Below are positions 46,638 to 57,917 of a stretch of 64,000 nucleotides of DNA, in pieces. Location of the stretch: the NCBI GenBank assembly GCA_036362985.1, contig JAYGXS010000009.1, positions 24,953,203 through 25,017,202 on the forward strand, written 5' to 3'. A model generated the notes under the pieces. It had not been told where the DNA came from and searched no databases. It saw only the letters and a list, made by a program, of their open reading frames with translations. This DNA is from Ligula intestinalis (Eukaryota; Platyhelminthes; Cestoda; Diphyllobothriidea; Diphyllobothriidae). The translations under genes were made by a program, and so were the position numbers. Every line of letters begins with the position of its first letter. Position 1 is the first letter of the stretch.

Positions 46638-47392
46638 TTAACATAAGAAAGCTGAGGGGGATAGCTGAAAGCTGCAGGTAGATAGCTCTGTGAGATCGAT
46701 GGGCCATAGGGATTAGTGCCGTGGTGAGTTTGCTGACAGTTACCGGGAAATTGGGGAAACCAAGACGGGAAAGACGGGAAAGAGAGGCTGGAGGGTGAGG
46801 TAAGGTAACTATGAGGATTAAGCGGTGGAAAGCCTGGCCCAGTATGATACTTGTGATAAGTAGGGTAACTTATATGTTTGTTAGCTTCCTGTTGTATAGG
46901 CTTAGTTAGTGTTTGGGAAGGCTGCATGCTCGCGGTTGAGTTCCGGATCCCACCCTTTCGACGACCTGAATTGGGTGCTTTAATAGAAGGTTTGGGAGGA
47001 CTCTGATTGAGTATCGAAGCTGTTGGTCTACCTGACGTAGAAGGCTTTTCGGAATTTTAGGAGGGCTACCAGAATTACTAGCTATGGCAACTGGGGAAGC
47101 ATTTAAGTTGGAAGTAGACGGGGATGTCTGGTGACTTGAGGGGGATGAGACAGTTGCTGTACTGGGGAGCAGTAATATAGGTTTGGCAGTAATAAAAGTA
47201 CATGGCTCGCTAGGCTTCCTAGGGCTACGACCAGGAACTTGAGCCGGTTGCGGTGAAATTACTATTTTATTCGAAGAACTTGACGCTATTCTTCGCTCCA
47301 TTGGAGTGAGATCATGACAGAGGAAATACATTGCATTTCTCAGATATTTGGAAACAAGCTCTTGCTGTTTAAAACTGGCATCTATTTCAATG
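46565..47392 (-). pseudogene. LINE ORF1 (5'-truncated), Ser/Pro-rich then Pro/Tyr-rich
   Basis: Reads EIDASFKQQELVSKYL from the insertion border, then SPQPAQVPGRSPRKPSEPCT and a long S/P/T region. After a frameshift near 46920 comes a Pro/Tyr/Asn-rich region (YPTYHKYHTGPGFPP, SQSYLPAAFSYPPQL). The upstream 47 residues of the open frame lie in gypsy DNA and are not part of the protein. Same layout as ORF1 of the plus-strand copy. Confidence 0.55.
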
Positions 47393-48430
47393 GGTGAATG
47401 CAAAATTGGACCCGGACTTGCGTCACTTATCGACCGAGTAAGGTCCAAAGACACAACAAAGCTCCCATTGGCACCTTCTCAAGCAACATTGCAAGGTTCA
47501 AACATGTTCATTTCAACATTGTGGGACCCCTGCCTTTGTCCAACGGCTGTTTCTACCTCATCACTTGTGTGAATCGATACAGTCGGTGGCCAGAAGAGAT
47601 CTCAACTCTCGATTTTGCTGCTTCAGTTGTTGCCAGGGGCTTCCTTAGTCCTTGGGTTGCCTTTTTTTGCTCCTTCTATTAGCACGGCCGATCGCAGTGA
47701 CCAGTTTCAGTCCATTGTAGTTCAGACTCTTCCCTCTTTTTAGGCTGTACTCCACAATACAGCCTACCACGCGGTGCAAACAGAATGGTCTAACGCCTTC
47801 ATCGGCAGTTAAAGGCCTTCCTCCGTGCCGCGACCGATCCGGAGACTGGGCGGTCAATCTTCCCCTGGTCCTGCTGGAAGTCAATTCCTACCAAATTTCA
47901 CCACCCCCTCAAGGGGCGGTCGGTATTCCTGCAAACTTCCATTTTTAACGAGGCCCTCCGTCTCCGAGTGGTTTTCCTAAAAAGACATGATGGCATGCTC
48001 TCATGCCTCGCTGTGATGTGCTAGAGTCCACGGGCCACTGGAGTCCTCTACGACGGTCCGTTCGGGATTATCTCCCAAGATGCAAAACCTTTCGCATCCT
48101 TCTCAAAGTTCACGAGAAAGTCTTGAGCGTGGACTACTTCAAAGTTGCAGTCCCTGACACTCCGCCGGTCGCGCTCCGTGGTCCCATTTCCCCTGCTTTC
48201 CGACCCTCTATCCTTGCTCCACCACCTCTATTACCATTGATGTTTATTCCATCTACATTAACATCCCTACTGCAAGACATTCTTGCCATGCAACTCCTGT
48301 ATAGCTTACCTTTAGTGGACATTACATTCACTTTCCTGACCGTCTTGTTACCCATCTTGCTTCGATTTGTATTTTCCTTCGGCATCGGTACACGCCACCT
48401 TTGGTCTAGCCTGAGGGTACTGAGGTGAAC
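47393..48430 (+). pseudogene. Ty3/gypsy integrase core and C-terminus
   Basis: Resumes after the LINE with QNWTRTC, SKVQRHNKAPIGTFSSNIAR, HVHFNIVGPLPLSNGCFYL (first catalytic Asp replaced by Asn), CVNRYSRWPEEISTLDFAAS and VVARGFLSPWVAFF. Then in broken frames come CTPQYSL, LHRQLKAFLRAATDPETG and a terminal part (PRCDVLESTGHW, HEKVLSVDYFKVAVPD) whose sequence resembles the RPDTVSLDRLKPA end of flatworm gypsy integrases. The integrase would insert element DNA into chromosomes. Loss of the first Asp and many frameshifts make it dead. Confidence 0.72.
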
Positions 48431-48960
48431 ATGGTATCAAACTTCACTATCAAGCTGCAGGCCACCTGTGCTAGTCCGCCGCGCCTGACTAATTATGTTC
48501 TTGTGTGCGAAGACTTGCGTGCCCACTCTGTTACATTTTGGCCAGGTTGATGCCTCCAGTCTTGGCACTTTGGCCTTGCAAGCTCGACACCAATCACCGA
48601 AACCCAGTTCCTGACTGGTTGAAGGATGCTTCGGATCTCCCAACCCTATCCAGGCGTGAGGGCACGTGATTGCAAGTTTCAACTTACCCTTTGGACACCT
48701 ACCTGCTAAGATGCGTACTCTTGCCTCCCGTGACAGCAACTAACAAGCGTGCACTCGTAAGCAAATTCGGTCTATCTGGTCAAACGTTTTCAAGGCAAAC
48801 TAACACAGGAGCTCACTGCAACGACTGCTCACGAACTTCGAACTTGGTCCTTTAGCGGTCGGACTGCATTCATCCGACAGTCAATATCCTTCAATCTAAT
48901 CTACATTCCTTCTGTACAGCATACAGTATTTCTTCAATGTGGCGTCTTACATTTTCTCTT
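48431..48960 (+). mobile_element. Possible 3' LTR of the gypsy element
   Basis: Non-coding segment directly after the integrase end. Its last 100 bases resemble part of 40455-40830. No TG..CA ends or target duplication could be fixed. Placement is by position and by that partial similarity. Confidence 0.3.
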
Positions 48961-49559
48961 ACCACAGGGAACCGGGCGTAAAGATCGCAGCTGTTACGGC
49001 TTTTGCCTGTGAAAACAACCGATGGTAGGCATAAAATGATTATCGAAGTATAAAAAACGGGAAAAGGTCCCCTGCGAAAATGAATTTGAACAACATGCAG
49101 TGCACAGCTCCCTGCGTGGTCTACTATAACTGTACCCTTATTAATAAGTGTTTCTGCTCACTCCTTCCCATTCCTTTAAACATTGTTTTCCTTCTTAATG
49201 CTTCAGTGCAATTTCAGTAAAGTTCAGTATATTTAGGTTATTAGGCAATACGTTTGAATATGCTATTGAAAACCTTTTGCAAATACAGCCAACATAAATA
49301 CACCAAAAATATATTTTCTATAAAATGGTAAGTGGAATATACACACACACACTTTTTAGCAGTGATATGCATGCCTTGTCGTCCTAAGGATCGTACATGA
49401 ATAATGTCGAGTAACGCAGGTATTTCATCTGTATGGGTAAGCAAAGCGTTGAGATGTTCCAACAATTCTTTTATGTGCATATGAACGTAATATGTCAAGT
49501 AAATATACATAAATATTGTGTTTGGATGTGTCTGTGGAGTTTGCCATTTTTACCTCCTT
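48961..49559. other. Unassigned AT-rich sequence
   Basis: Nothing recognised apart from a short (CA)n run at 49341-49352. Confidence 0.5.
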
Positions 49560-49905
49560 GGGCAGTCCGCTTCAGGCACCTAATGACTGCGGACATCCAG
49601 ACTGAGGTACCTCCGAGTTTGAGGGAATTCCCACGAAGGTTAGTTGATATGGCGAATGCGAAGAAGTCAGCAAACTGCGGAGCACAGTCCCGATGCGGTA
49701 TGTCTTTGTGAAATCACCTCGGATCTGCCTGTACTCAAGAGTGAAAGGTTTAATTGTATCAAGTCCGCATTCGTAAGATAAAGAGTTTGGGAACTTCACA
49801 CCTTTTGTTTCCCTGCTTTTGACCTTTTTCAGTACCTTGTGGTCGTTTGACGAACATTTTATTTTAAAACCATGGGTGCACTGAATTTCAGCAACATTTT
49901 TCATT
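49560..49905 (-). pseudogene. Fragment of the second LINE family, C-terminal part
   Basis: Minus-strand reading gives LDTIKPFTLEYRQIRGDFTK-TYRI, matching LSELDLFPLNYRQLRGDFIQ-TYHI of the LINE at 40.2-41.6 kb. In a shifted frame FFAFAISTNLRGNSLKL follows, where FFELARTDHLRGHPFKL is found there. Broken by frameshifts. Confidence 0.6.
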
Positions 49906-52414
49906 GATCTTTCATAGGTACAGCGTTAACCGACCATTACGGTTCCAGTTTGTAAGTTATCATCAATAAAAAGCAAGAAGTGACTCTACCTCAGCGGGAC
50001 ACAAATATTTACTTCTCTTCGTGAGTCAATTATTATTCAAACACAGGATTGTAAAAGTAAGAATAACGGGATTATAACCATACATCATAATATGTCTGTT
50101 GAGCACATTATCATAATTCAAACAACTTTTCTTAGGAGACGCAACTTTTGTCATGAGATTCCTGATTTATTTTCCACATTGCATTCTACGGGTTGTGGCC
50201 TCAGACAGACTCATAAAGAAATGAATATTTCTATTAATGTTTTTTATGGAAAATGCAGCTAAGTAATCAGATACCTGAGTCTTTCCCCATTTGGTTACTG
50301 GTAATGTGACCGATAGCTCTGTTTAAACGGGTCGACCGATATGGCGGCAGCAGGGTGCACGTGCTTTGGACTTTGCATGTGGCGAGGTCCCGTAATGCCT
50401 AGGCGACGACTAAGGGCGAATGACTTCGAAAACAGGATAACGAACGACCAATATGGCAGTTAATCCAAAAGGAGCAGTCACTGGCTTGGGAAGAGTCTCT
50501 TCATGTTCCTAGATACAAAAATAATCTAAGGGGGAGAACCTAATGCAAAAATAAGCTAGGGGAATGATTGTCCTTGAACAGAATGGCAGACGGATCATTG
50601 GCTTGACAGGGGCGGCCGCAACGACGATGGTAGCGCGCGAGAAGACGGGTTCACAGTTCTTCTACAGTCCACGGTAAGTTTCATGTGTCCGGATAACCTT
50701 CAGACGAATCGCTTGTGGTAACTGTATTTTATGATTATGCCCGGTTGCTTGAAACATGCTATATTGCACACGACAATTTAAGCCATTTGATTTAGTTATG
50801 ATTCCTGAGGAAGCTCTATGATTTTTGTTTCGAAACGGGTCGGAAATGTGCTTGAATTAGGTCAAACCAAACAGGCAATGTACCCTTAATCTGCGTTTGA
50901 CCTACCAATGGTTTCTACACACCCGGTTGCTTAAATGGTGTGCACGAAGCACGTTATTCCGCACGACGTAGCCTACTTTTCACTGAACTGTCCTATTCGA
51001 ACATTGCAGAAAATGCGTGCACTAGCCCTGTTCTGGCCTGAGCTTGTGCGCTGATGTCCCCGACCACATTCTCTCAGTACACTGGCCTCCCCCTAGTCAT
51101 ATTGCATTGAATGTCTCCGTTACTTTCCCTTTATTTTGATAAGGTTGAAAATCTAAATTCACATTAATTTCTGTTTTTCTTTCAGATCTCGATCAGTTAG
51201 CCTCCGATTCCCTCTTTGGTCGCATTACTTTGGGATGGGTGCTTGACAAGAGTACAGCAGCATCCCATGAAGTAACACTCCCGGAATACATGCTGTGACC
51301 AACGTCTGTCAACGAAGTAGGATGACGACCAAAATTGCTTGCGAAGTTCCAGTGATTTGGACCTAAAGCGTTTAAACGTAACCCTGGCATTTTGTGAGGA
51401 GCTGGAGGTTCTGTTTGAAGACCTATGCTTACCTTTTCACGTAAGTGAGTACAAATGATGCTTGAATTTCTTCACCTGAATTTCTGTTGACGCATACCTT
51501 CTGATGTTCTCTCCTATAACATTTCTTGTTGGTCCTTTTTTTAGACGCCTGCACCGAAAGACCGTGTGCGTCATTGATCTGATTGAAGATGACTTGTGCG
51601 AAAATGCAGCCGGACTTCAAATCTATCAAACACAGGCGGTTCTTCTCTATTGTTGTTTGCCACAAATAAACGAATTCATTCATTCTTCCGTCCATGTGCG
51701 GTGATTCTACGCAATGTATATCTGTAAAGTCGCTGGTTGTCCTTAATAATTTTTGTGCTCTACCAAAGCCTCTGTCTGAAAGAGAGTGGATAAGTTCTCG
51801 TGTCTAAAGCGTGTCTCTTACCACACTTAATGGAATTTTTTGAATAGAAAGGTGCACCTATTACAACCACGTAGTTGTAATGAGTGCCGCTGTGCTGTGG
51901 ACTAACCTCTCGTACCGTCGCCATTCTATATACAGTGTTCGAAGTTCAGATTCTCGCACAGTAACTCCAATCTTCGACTGTCATTCTAAATGCAGCCCAC
52001 AAATCGCATCAAAGTACTTTTCTCTCCGCGCTCTGGTGGAGACGTTGCTGCGCACCATCGCTCGTGTCCTCTTCCCAGATACTTGCGAAGTACATGCTGA
52101 TGTTGGTCTAGCGACTGTGTCGCCCACGAACTGGAAGCTGCTCAGTAGATATCTGAGAAGGAATAGAAAGCTCCCTCGTATTGTTTGTGGGCCCAAGCCT
52201 ACCAAACTGTCCAGGAATTTTTTCAGTCCGGTGGTGGCCTTGGGTGTCTGTCGGCCCTCAAGTGGAGCGGCATATAAGGACAGGAATCTGACCTAAGAAC
52301 GACGACGCCTGTCAATCCCTCGATATCTGCCTTTCGATTTGTTTAATTTACTGGTAGGACACCAATAGATCTCAAACTATGGCTTGGGTGGCGTCACCAA
52401 CAACCTGTCGAAAT
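49906..52414. other. Intergenic sequence with no recognised feature
   Basis: A 138-codon plus-strand frame at 51880-52296 is open but matches nothing I know. No convincing splice sites flank it. Other frames are short. Confidence 0.45.
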
Positions 52415-52545
52415 ATCCGTATTCATTAGCTGAAACGGGTCTGCCAATATCTCAGATGACGAATCCGCGACGAATGTTGAAACGTCAGAAAAATAAAAGT
52501 ATTGTCCCAGCGATCGAGTCGTCTTCTCAATATCGGTCTTCTTTC
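52415..52545 (+). mobile_element. Terminal 3' fragment of Penelope-like family 1
   Basis: GATGACGAATCCGCGACGAA, then TTGAAACGTCAG, AATAAAAGTATTGT and GTCTTCTC line up with the reverse complement of 22640-22735, the 3' end of the longer element. Only this terminal piece is present. Confidence 0.6.
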
Positions 52546-54549
52546 TGTAGGATTGCATTTGGGCGCCCCTTTGATAGTGATAGCGTTCCCGAACGAGCTG
52601 CTTAATCAGTATGTTCTCTCGGTGGACGGGATTTGAGCCATTTACATAGGGTAACCGGAAAAACACGTCAGGGTTTCAGTGGCATTGCACACTTTTCAGA
52701 TCTTCATTTAATGAAGATCTGCCATCATGGGGTCGGCTCGTCATAGCAATACAAGTCGACCAGATGCGGCACAGTTATCATTCCTGAACAGCGTTGGAGT
52801 TGCTAGACTAAATTGCTACTTGCTATAACGAAATTGAAGAGATGGATGATGCTCTGCAGGCAGCCACTATTGTTCCTCTGCGCTCTTAGTATACCTGAAT
52901 ATCGAAAATGTATCTTGAGGATGGAGATTGGTGACACTTTGTTGGTATATAGTTTTTCAAGGTAAAAAAATAGTTCCTATTGAGTTTGATGTAACAGGCT
53001 GGTGGCATCGGTTGCTGTCATGACTCCCATGCATGACAGCGACTGTTAGACAACAAACGCGAATGCCCTCCAGTGTCCCGTCTGTTGTCAAGGGCATACC
53101 AAAAAACTGATATCACTGATCAACCACGTATTGACTCATGGGGACTAGAGTGCGATGTTTTTGAAAAAAGTTTCCAACTGCACTTAAGACGTGTGAGGGG
53201 CATTTTGGGCGGATAATCGGCCTCACAGTTGGTCACGGAGTTTGATTGCGGTTCTTACCAACAACATGGTACACCTGGCATCCTTCCCATGGTAACGGGT
53301 CAATCCAGCACGTGCCCCGGAGCTCAGATGAAATTGCATTCTGACTAGATAATTTGATGAAGACAACGAATAAAAATGGCGGGAAAGTTTTGGGCAAAAT
53401 AGTAAGTAGCTCTATGTTGTTGTTTCCGGGAGGGAGGGGGATGTATCCGCCACTGGCCACTGCAATAGATTTCTTTGCGCTCAGAGTTTGATGATATCTC
53501 CCGAAAACTAGTATTCTGTGAGGCTCAGCCTGTATACTATAATTACTAAGACCTGCAAATTGTATATGGAGGATATGGCTTGCCACGCCATTTGACAAGC
53601 ACTTATTATAGGTTATGCAGCTTGTTGCCAGATACCGTAAGAGCACAAAGACATAGCGCACAGTGAGGTCGAGAAGATAAAGGAGTGATCAAGACTCAGC
53701 GAATGGTCTACTGCAATGTAAAATACCGCCAGCGCTAAATATGCTACTAGGGTGTCGCGATATTTCTTATGCCTGTATTGACCTCTTATTCTAAGCCATG
53801 CTTTCCTCGCACGCCACGGGGACAAGCCACATGTTTGGATTTCCTGTCCACCAGCCCGTGCGCACCAGACTGTGTCAAACCTTCGCTTAAGGCCACGGAC
53901 GTATGTTCACTCTGTCCTAACTGACCAAGTATGTTCCAAGGCCATTTCGCAAAGTACCCTATTGTGGAGATTGCTTATGATCAGACACTTCCGGAGCCGG
54001 TAAATTCATTGCTGGTTGCCGATGACTTCGCCACCGGAATGCGATTCTGGACTCGGCCCGCTCATGGCTGGACTGCACTTGTTCGGGAGTCGGTTACCCA
54101 TTATTCATACTCTACTCGTTCTGCACTTAATGAAATTGTTCATATCACCCTGACCTTCCACGTCTTATCTACTGTTTTATAATCATTGGGGTACATCTAT
54201 TAACAAGCTGGACTGCTTCGTATCCTACATAGTTGGCCCCGACGTTCTCCGTATCCTACAGTGTCGACTCCGACGTCCTCTACACCCTACATGTCGGCGA
54301 TGCTCACTGCGATTCGTTTTGTTCCAGCCAGAAGGGACGTAATTCCAGTTGTAGGTGTGAACAGCGCGCACATCCGGCCTGCTCGTCACTTTTATAACAA
54401 AACTCATCTTTTGTGTCCCTCGTTAGAGCTACAAAGGCTGCGTTGGAGGTGTTTCCATTTTCCCGAAGAGTACTGGTAGAGAATTCCGGTTTCTGTTTAA
54501 TAGCTAGGCGAAGTTGGCAGGATGGCTGTCTACGTATGTGATTTGATTT
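52546..54549. other. Intergenic sequence with no recognised feature
   Basis: Includes a 142-codon minus-strand frame (53233-53661), which may be chance, and a GCCCCGACGTTCTCCG / GACTCCGACGTCCTCT local duplication near 54236-54282. No family match. Confidence 0.45.
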
Positions 54550-54841
54550 TGTGGGGACCGACGTGGAGCGTGGCAGCAATTTCCACTGCTACACTAGAGT
54601 TGACCTGCCATCCCCTGATGAGGCCGACATAGGCCTTAAAGATTCGTGATGTTGGTCTGTGTTGTCGGTAAAATAACAACATTGTAACTAAAAGTTGGTG
54701 AGTAACATATACAATGGGGGTTCCAATTAGCTCGCTACTCATGACAATGATAGAGGATGGGTACATATCGAAACAAGTCGGAGTAGAATTACCCTATGAC
54801 ATATATAATCCCGATCAAAAACCGACAACAGGGCGGACCCG

Positions 54842-54894
54842 TAGCTCTCGGGTTAGAGCGTTGGCCTCTGGCCGGAGAGACGCGAGTTCGAAAC
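54842..54894 (+). promoter_or_regulatory. Pol III A box and B box in satellite unit 1
   Basis: TAGCTCTCGGG at 54842 (A-box type TRGCNNARNGG) and GAGTTCGAAACCC at 54884 (B-box type GGTTCGANTCC). Best matching B box of the array. Confidence 0.6.
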
Positions 54895-54945
54895 CCGAGC
54901 GTGGCAGCAATTTCCACTGCTACACTAGAGTTGACCTGCCATCCC

Positions 54946-54971
54946 CTGATGAGGCCCACATAGGCTGAAAA
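54946..54971 (+). ncRNA. Hammerhead-ribozyme-like core, satellite unit 1
   Basis: CTGATGAG, a GCC/GGC stem II with CACATA loop, then TGAAA: the conserved CUGANGA and GAAA boxes in the right order. A stem I can form between TGGCAG (54902-54907) and CTGCCA (54936-54941), and a stem III between GAGCGT and the AGCTTCG after GAAA. The base following the candidate cleavage U is G, not A, C or U as the NUH rule requires, so self-cleavage is doubtful. The same core is in the other units (54615, 55275, 55606, 55935, 56266) with GAAA decayed to TTAAA in some. Confidence 0.6.
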
Positions 54972-56533
54972 GCTTCGTGATGTTGGTCTGTGTTGTCGGT
55001 AAAATAACAACATTGTAACTAAAAGTTGGTGAGTAACATATACAATGGGGGTTCCAATTAGCTCGCTACTCAGGACAATGATAGAGGATGGGTACATATC
55101 AAAACAAGTCGGAGTAGAATTACCCTATGACATATAATCCCGATGAAAAACCGACAACAGGGCGGACCCGTAGCTCAAGGGTTAGAGTGTTGGCCTCTGG
55201 CCGGAGAGACGCGAGTTCGAAACTGGAGCTTGGCAGCAATTTCCACTGCTACACTAGAGTTGACCTGCCATCCCCTGATGAGGCCCACATAGGCTGAAAA
55301 GCTTCGTGATGTTGGTCTGTGTTGTCGGTAAAATAACAACTTTGTTGCGAATAGTTGGCGAGTGACATATAAAATTGGGGTTCCAATTAGCTCGCTACTC
55401 ATGACAATGATAGAGGATGAGTACATCCTGAAACAGATCGGAGTAGAATAACCCTATGACATATATAGTCCCGATCAAAAACTGACAACACGGCGGACCT
55501 GTAGCTCAAGGGTTAGAGCTTTGGCCTCTGGCCAGAGAGACGCGAGTTCTAAATTCGAGCGTGCCAGAAATTTCCACTGCTACACTAGAGTTGACCTGCC
55601 ATCACCTGATGAGGCCCATATAGGCCTTAAAGTTTCGTGATGTTGGTCTGTGTTGTCGGTAAAATCATAACATTGTTACTAATAGTTGGCGAGTGACAAA
55701 TACAATTGGGCTTCCAAAGAGCTCGCTACTCATGACAATGATAGAGGATGGGTACATATCGAAACAAGTCGGAGTAGAATTACCCTATGACATATAATCC
55801 CGATGAAAAACCGACAACAGCGCGGACCCGTAGCTCAAGGGTTAGAGTGTTGGCCTCTGGCCGGAGAGACGCGAGTTCGAAACTGGAGCTTGGCAGCAAT
55901 TTGCACTGCTACACTAGAGTTGACCTGCCATCATCTGATGAGGCCCACATAGGCTGAAAAGCTTCGTGATGTTGGTCTGTGTTGTCGGTAAACTAACAAA
56001 ATTGTTGCGAATGGTTGGCGAGTGACATATAAAATTGGGGTTCCAATTAGCTCGCTACTCATGACAATGATAGAGGATGAGTACATCCTGAAACAGATCG
56101 GAGTAGAATAACCCTATGACATGTATAGTCCCCATCAAAAACTGACAACACGGCGGACCCGTAGCTCAAGGGTTAGAGCTTTGAACTCTGGCCAGAGAGA
56201 CGCGAGTTCTAAATTCGAGCGTGCCAGCAATTTCCACTGCTACACTAGAGTTGACCTGCCATCACCTGATGAGGCCCACATAGGGCTTAAAGATTTGTGA
56301 TGTTGGTCTGTTTTGTCGGTAAAATCATAACATTGTTACTAATAGTTGGCAAGTGACATATACAATTATGGTTCCAATTAGCTCGCTTCTCATGACAATG
56401 ATGGAGGATGAGTACATCCTAAAAACAGATCGGAGTAGAATTTCCCTATGTCATATATAGTCCCGATCAAAAACCGGCAACACGGCGGACCCGTAGCTCA
56501 AGGGTTAGAGCGTTGGCCTCTGGCCGGAGAGAC

Positions 56534-56974
56534 NNNNNNNNNNNNNNNNNNNNNNNNNNNNNNNNNNNNNNNNNNNNNNNNNNNNNNNNNNNNNNNNNNN
56601 NNNNNNNNNNNNNNNNNNNNNNNNNNNNNNNNNNNNNNNNNNNNNNNNNNNNNNNNNNNNNNNNNNNNNNNNNNNNNNNNNNNNNNNNNNNNNNNNNNNN
56701 NNNNNNNNNNNNNNNNNNNNNNNNNNNNNNNNNNNNNNNNNNNNNNNNNNNNNNNNNNNNNNNNNNNNNNNNNNNNNNNNNNNNNNNNNNNNNNNNNNNN
56801 NNNNNNNNNNNNNNNNNNNNNNNNNNNNNNNNNNNNNNNNNNNNNNNNNNNNNNNNNNNNNNNNNNNNNNNNNNNNNNNNNNNNNNNNNNNNNNNNNNNN
56901 NNNNNNNNNNNNNNNNNNNNNNNNNNNNNNNNNNNNNNNNNNNNNNNNNNNNNNNNNNNNNNNNNNNNNNNNNN
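56534..56974. other. Assembly gap inside or at the end of the satellite
   Basis: 441 N. The satellite enters the gap in mid-unit and does not resume after it, so array length is unknown. Confidence 0.98.
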
Positions 56975-57917
56975 AGTATAAGTTAACACGAAATCTGCAG
57001 TTGCTTTGTCCATTTAAACGTCAATTCGTCCTTTGACCATTTGGTATGAACAACTGGCATATAGAGTAGGATCGGGCGAGTTTATGCATTTCGGGTATCC
57101 ACCAATAGAGTTGAGGATGCGAGGCAAGATTACATACCTCCACTGTTGCAATATATCCAGAAATATCTTGATGGGCATGATGTTTTTATTAACTCTTGCG
57201 AACCCAAATACAAGTAAGCATACCCCATGAATCACAAGCAGAAAATATTTCATTTTATAATTTTTAACTTATAATGCTTTAAACAATGCGCCTGCCTATA
57301 ACCAAATATTTACTAGGCGCATGTAAGAATCAGGAGTGATTGGAAGATGTTAATAATTTATTTGCCCCAGTTCTGAAAAACTCGGCAGCGTCGGTGGGAT
57401 TCAACAGCACGCAGGAAACGCCCTAGCAAACAGAGCTCTCATGACTTATCATCAGCCTACACGGTTTACAATGTAAACTAATACATTCCAAATATGGGGG
57501 GCTCATTCATTTTATAGATTTTCGCTGACTTCCATGCATCTCCTTGAATAGTAAAGCGTTCATTCAGCCTTTATTTAATTTGAAGCGTAGGACTGGTTCA
57601 CATTTTAATCGTGTGAGGCACATATCAACCCCCACGCAACGTTTGTGCACGTGTTGCAATTAACACGTTTCCTTCCATTTACTTCCGGCCCATAAAACGC
57701 AAGCATAATTAAGTCTAGTTTTGTGGGCCCCGGTCTTTGCCATGAGTATGTAACCTTTCTGGTATTTTATGCATGTAGGCTGTCAGGAACATTTTAGGAC
57801 AGCAGAATTCTCTTTTCCCTAGCTAGAAAATATGAAAGGGGTTTTCTGCTGTACAAATAGTAAAAATGGAACATTCAATGCAATTAGGAAAACGTGTATA
57901 GAAGCTCATTCTCTTCC
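56975..57917. other. Intergenic sequence with no recognised feature
   Basis: AT-rich. No coding, repeat or RNA signature found. Confidence 0.5.

Larger units (their letters stand above)
43208..47392 (-). mobile_element. CR1-like LINE, minus strand, nested in gypsy integrase
   Basis: The best preserved LINE here, 4.2 kb. Order on the minus strand: ORF1 remainder (47392-46565), endonuclease (46637-45900), linker, reverse transcriptase (45108-44062), C-terminus and 3' untranslated region ending in GGGCCCCTTGGGCCTTAAAT and an (ATT)n-like tail at 43208-43240. The 5' end is truncated within ORF1. Gypsy sequence on the two sides joins within the WPGM motif. Defects: TGA at 46161-46163, a deletion of about 22 bases near 45100 that shifts frame, and a frameshift in ORF1. 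Confidence 0.82.
54550..56533 (+). repeat. ~330-bp tandem satellite with Pol III promoter and hammerhead-like core (Smalpha-like)
   Basis: A 5'-partial unit is followed by five full units and a sixth cut by the gap. A-box starts lie at 54842, 55171, 55502, 55831, 56162 and 56494; hammerhead-core starts at 54615, 54946, 55275, 55606, 55935 and 56266. Spacing alternates between 331 and 329. Each full unit holds GTAGCTCAAGGGTTAGAGC (A box), a GAGTTCGAAAC-type B box about 42 bases on (decayed to GAGTTCTAAAT in two units), a TTTCCACTGCTACACTAGAG block, and a CTGATGAGGCC...GGC..GAAA core. The layout is that of the schistosome Smalpha satellite, which encodes hammerhead ribozymes. The open frames seen across it in several phases are repeat artefacts. 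Confidence 0.85.

Noticed and set aside
47393..47454. First residues of the minus-strand frame starting at 47454 as part of LINE ORF1
   Set aside because: This DNA is gypsy integrase on the other strand; the LINE begins at about 47392.
54841..54900. Working tRNA genes
   Set aside because: A and B boxes are present, but acceptor and anticodon stems do not form a proper cloverleaf. Treated as a SINE-type promoter.
54530..55426. Repeated minus-strand frames beginning MYPSSIIV
   Set aside because: They recur once per satellite unit because the DNA repeats. They read against the Pol III promoter and end in decayed sequence.
54550..56533. CRISPR-like array
   Set aside because: The repeat covers the whole 330-bp unit with no unique spacers, and the context is eukaryotic.
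56448..57013. Open frames of 157-177 codons on both strands
   Set aside because: They consist almost wholly of N from the assembly gap and have no real sequence.
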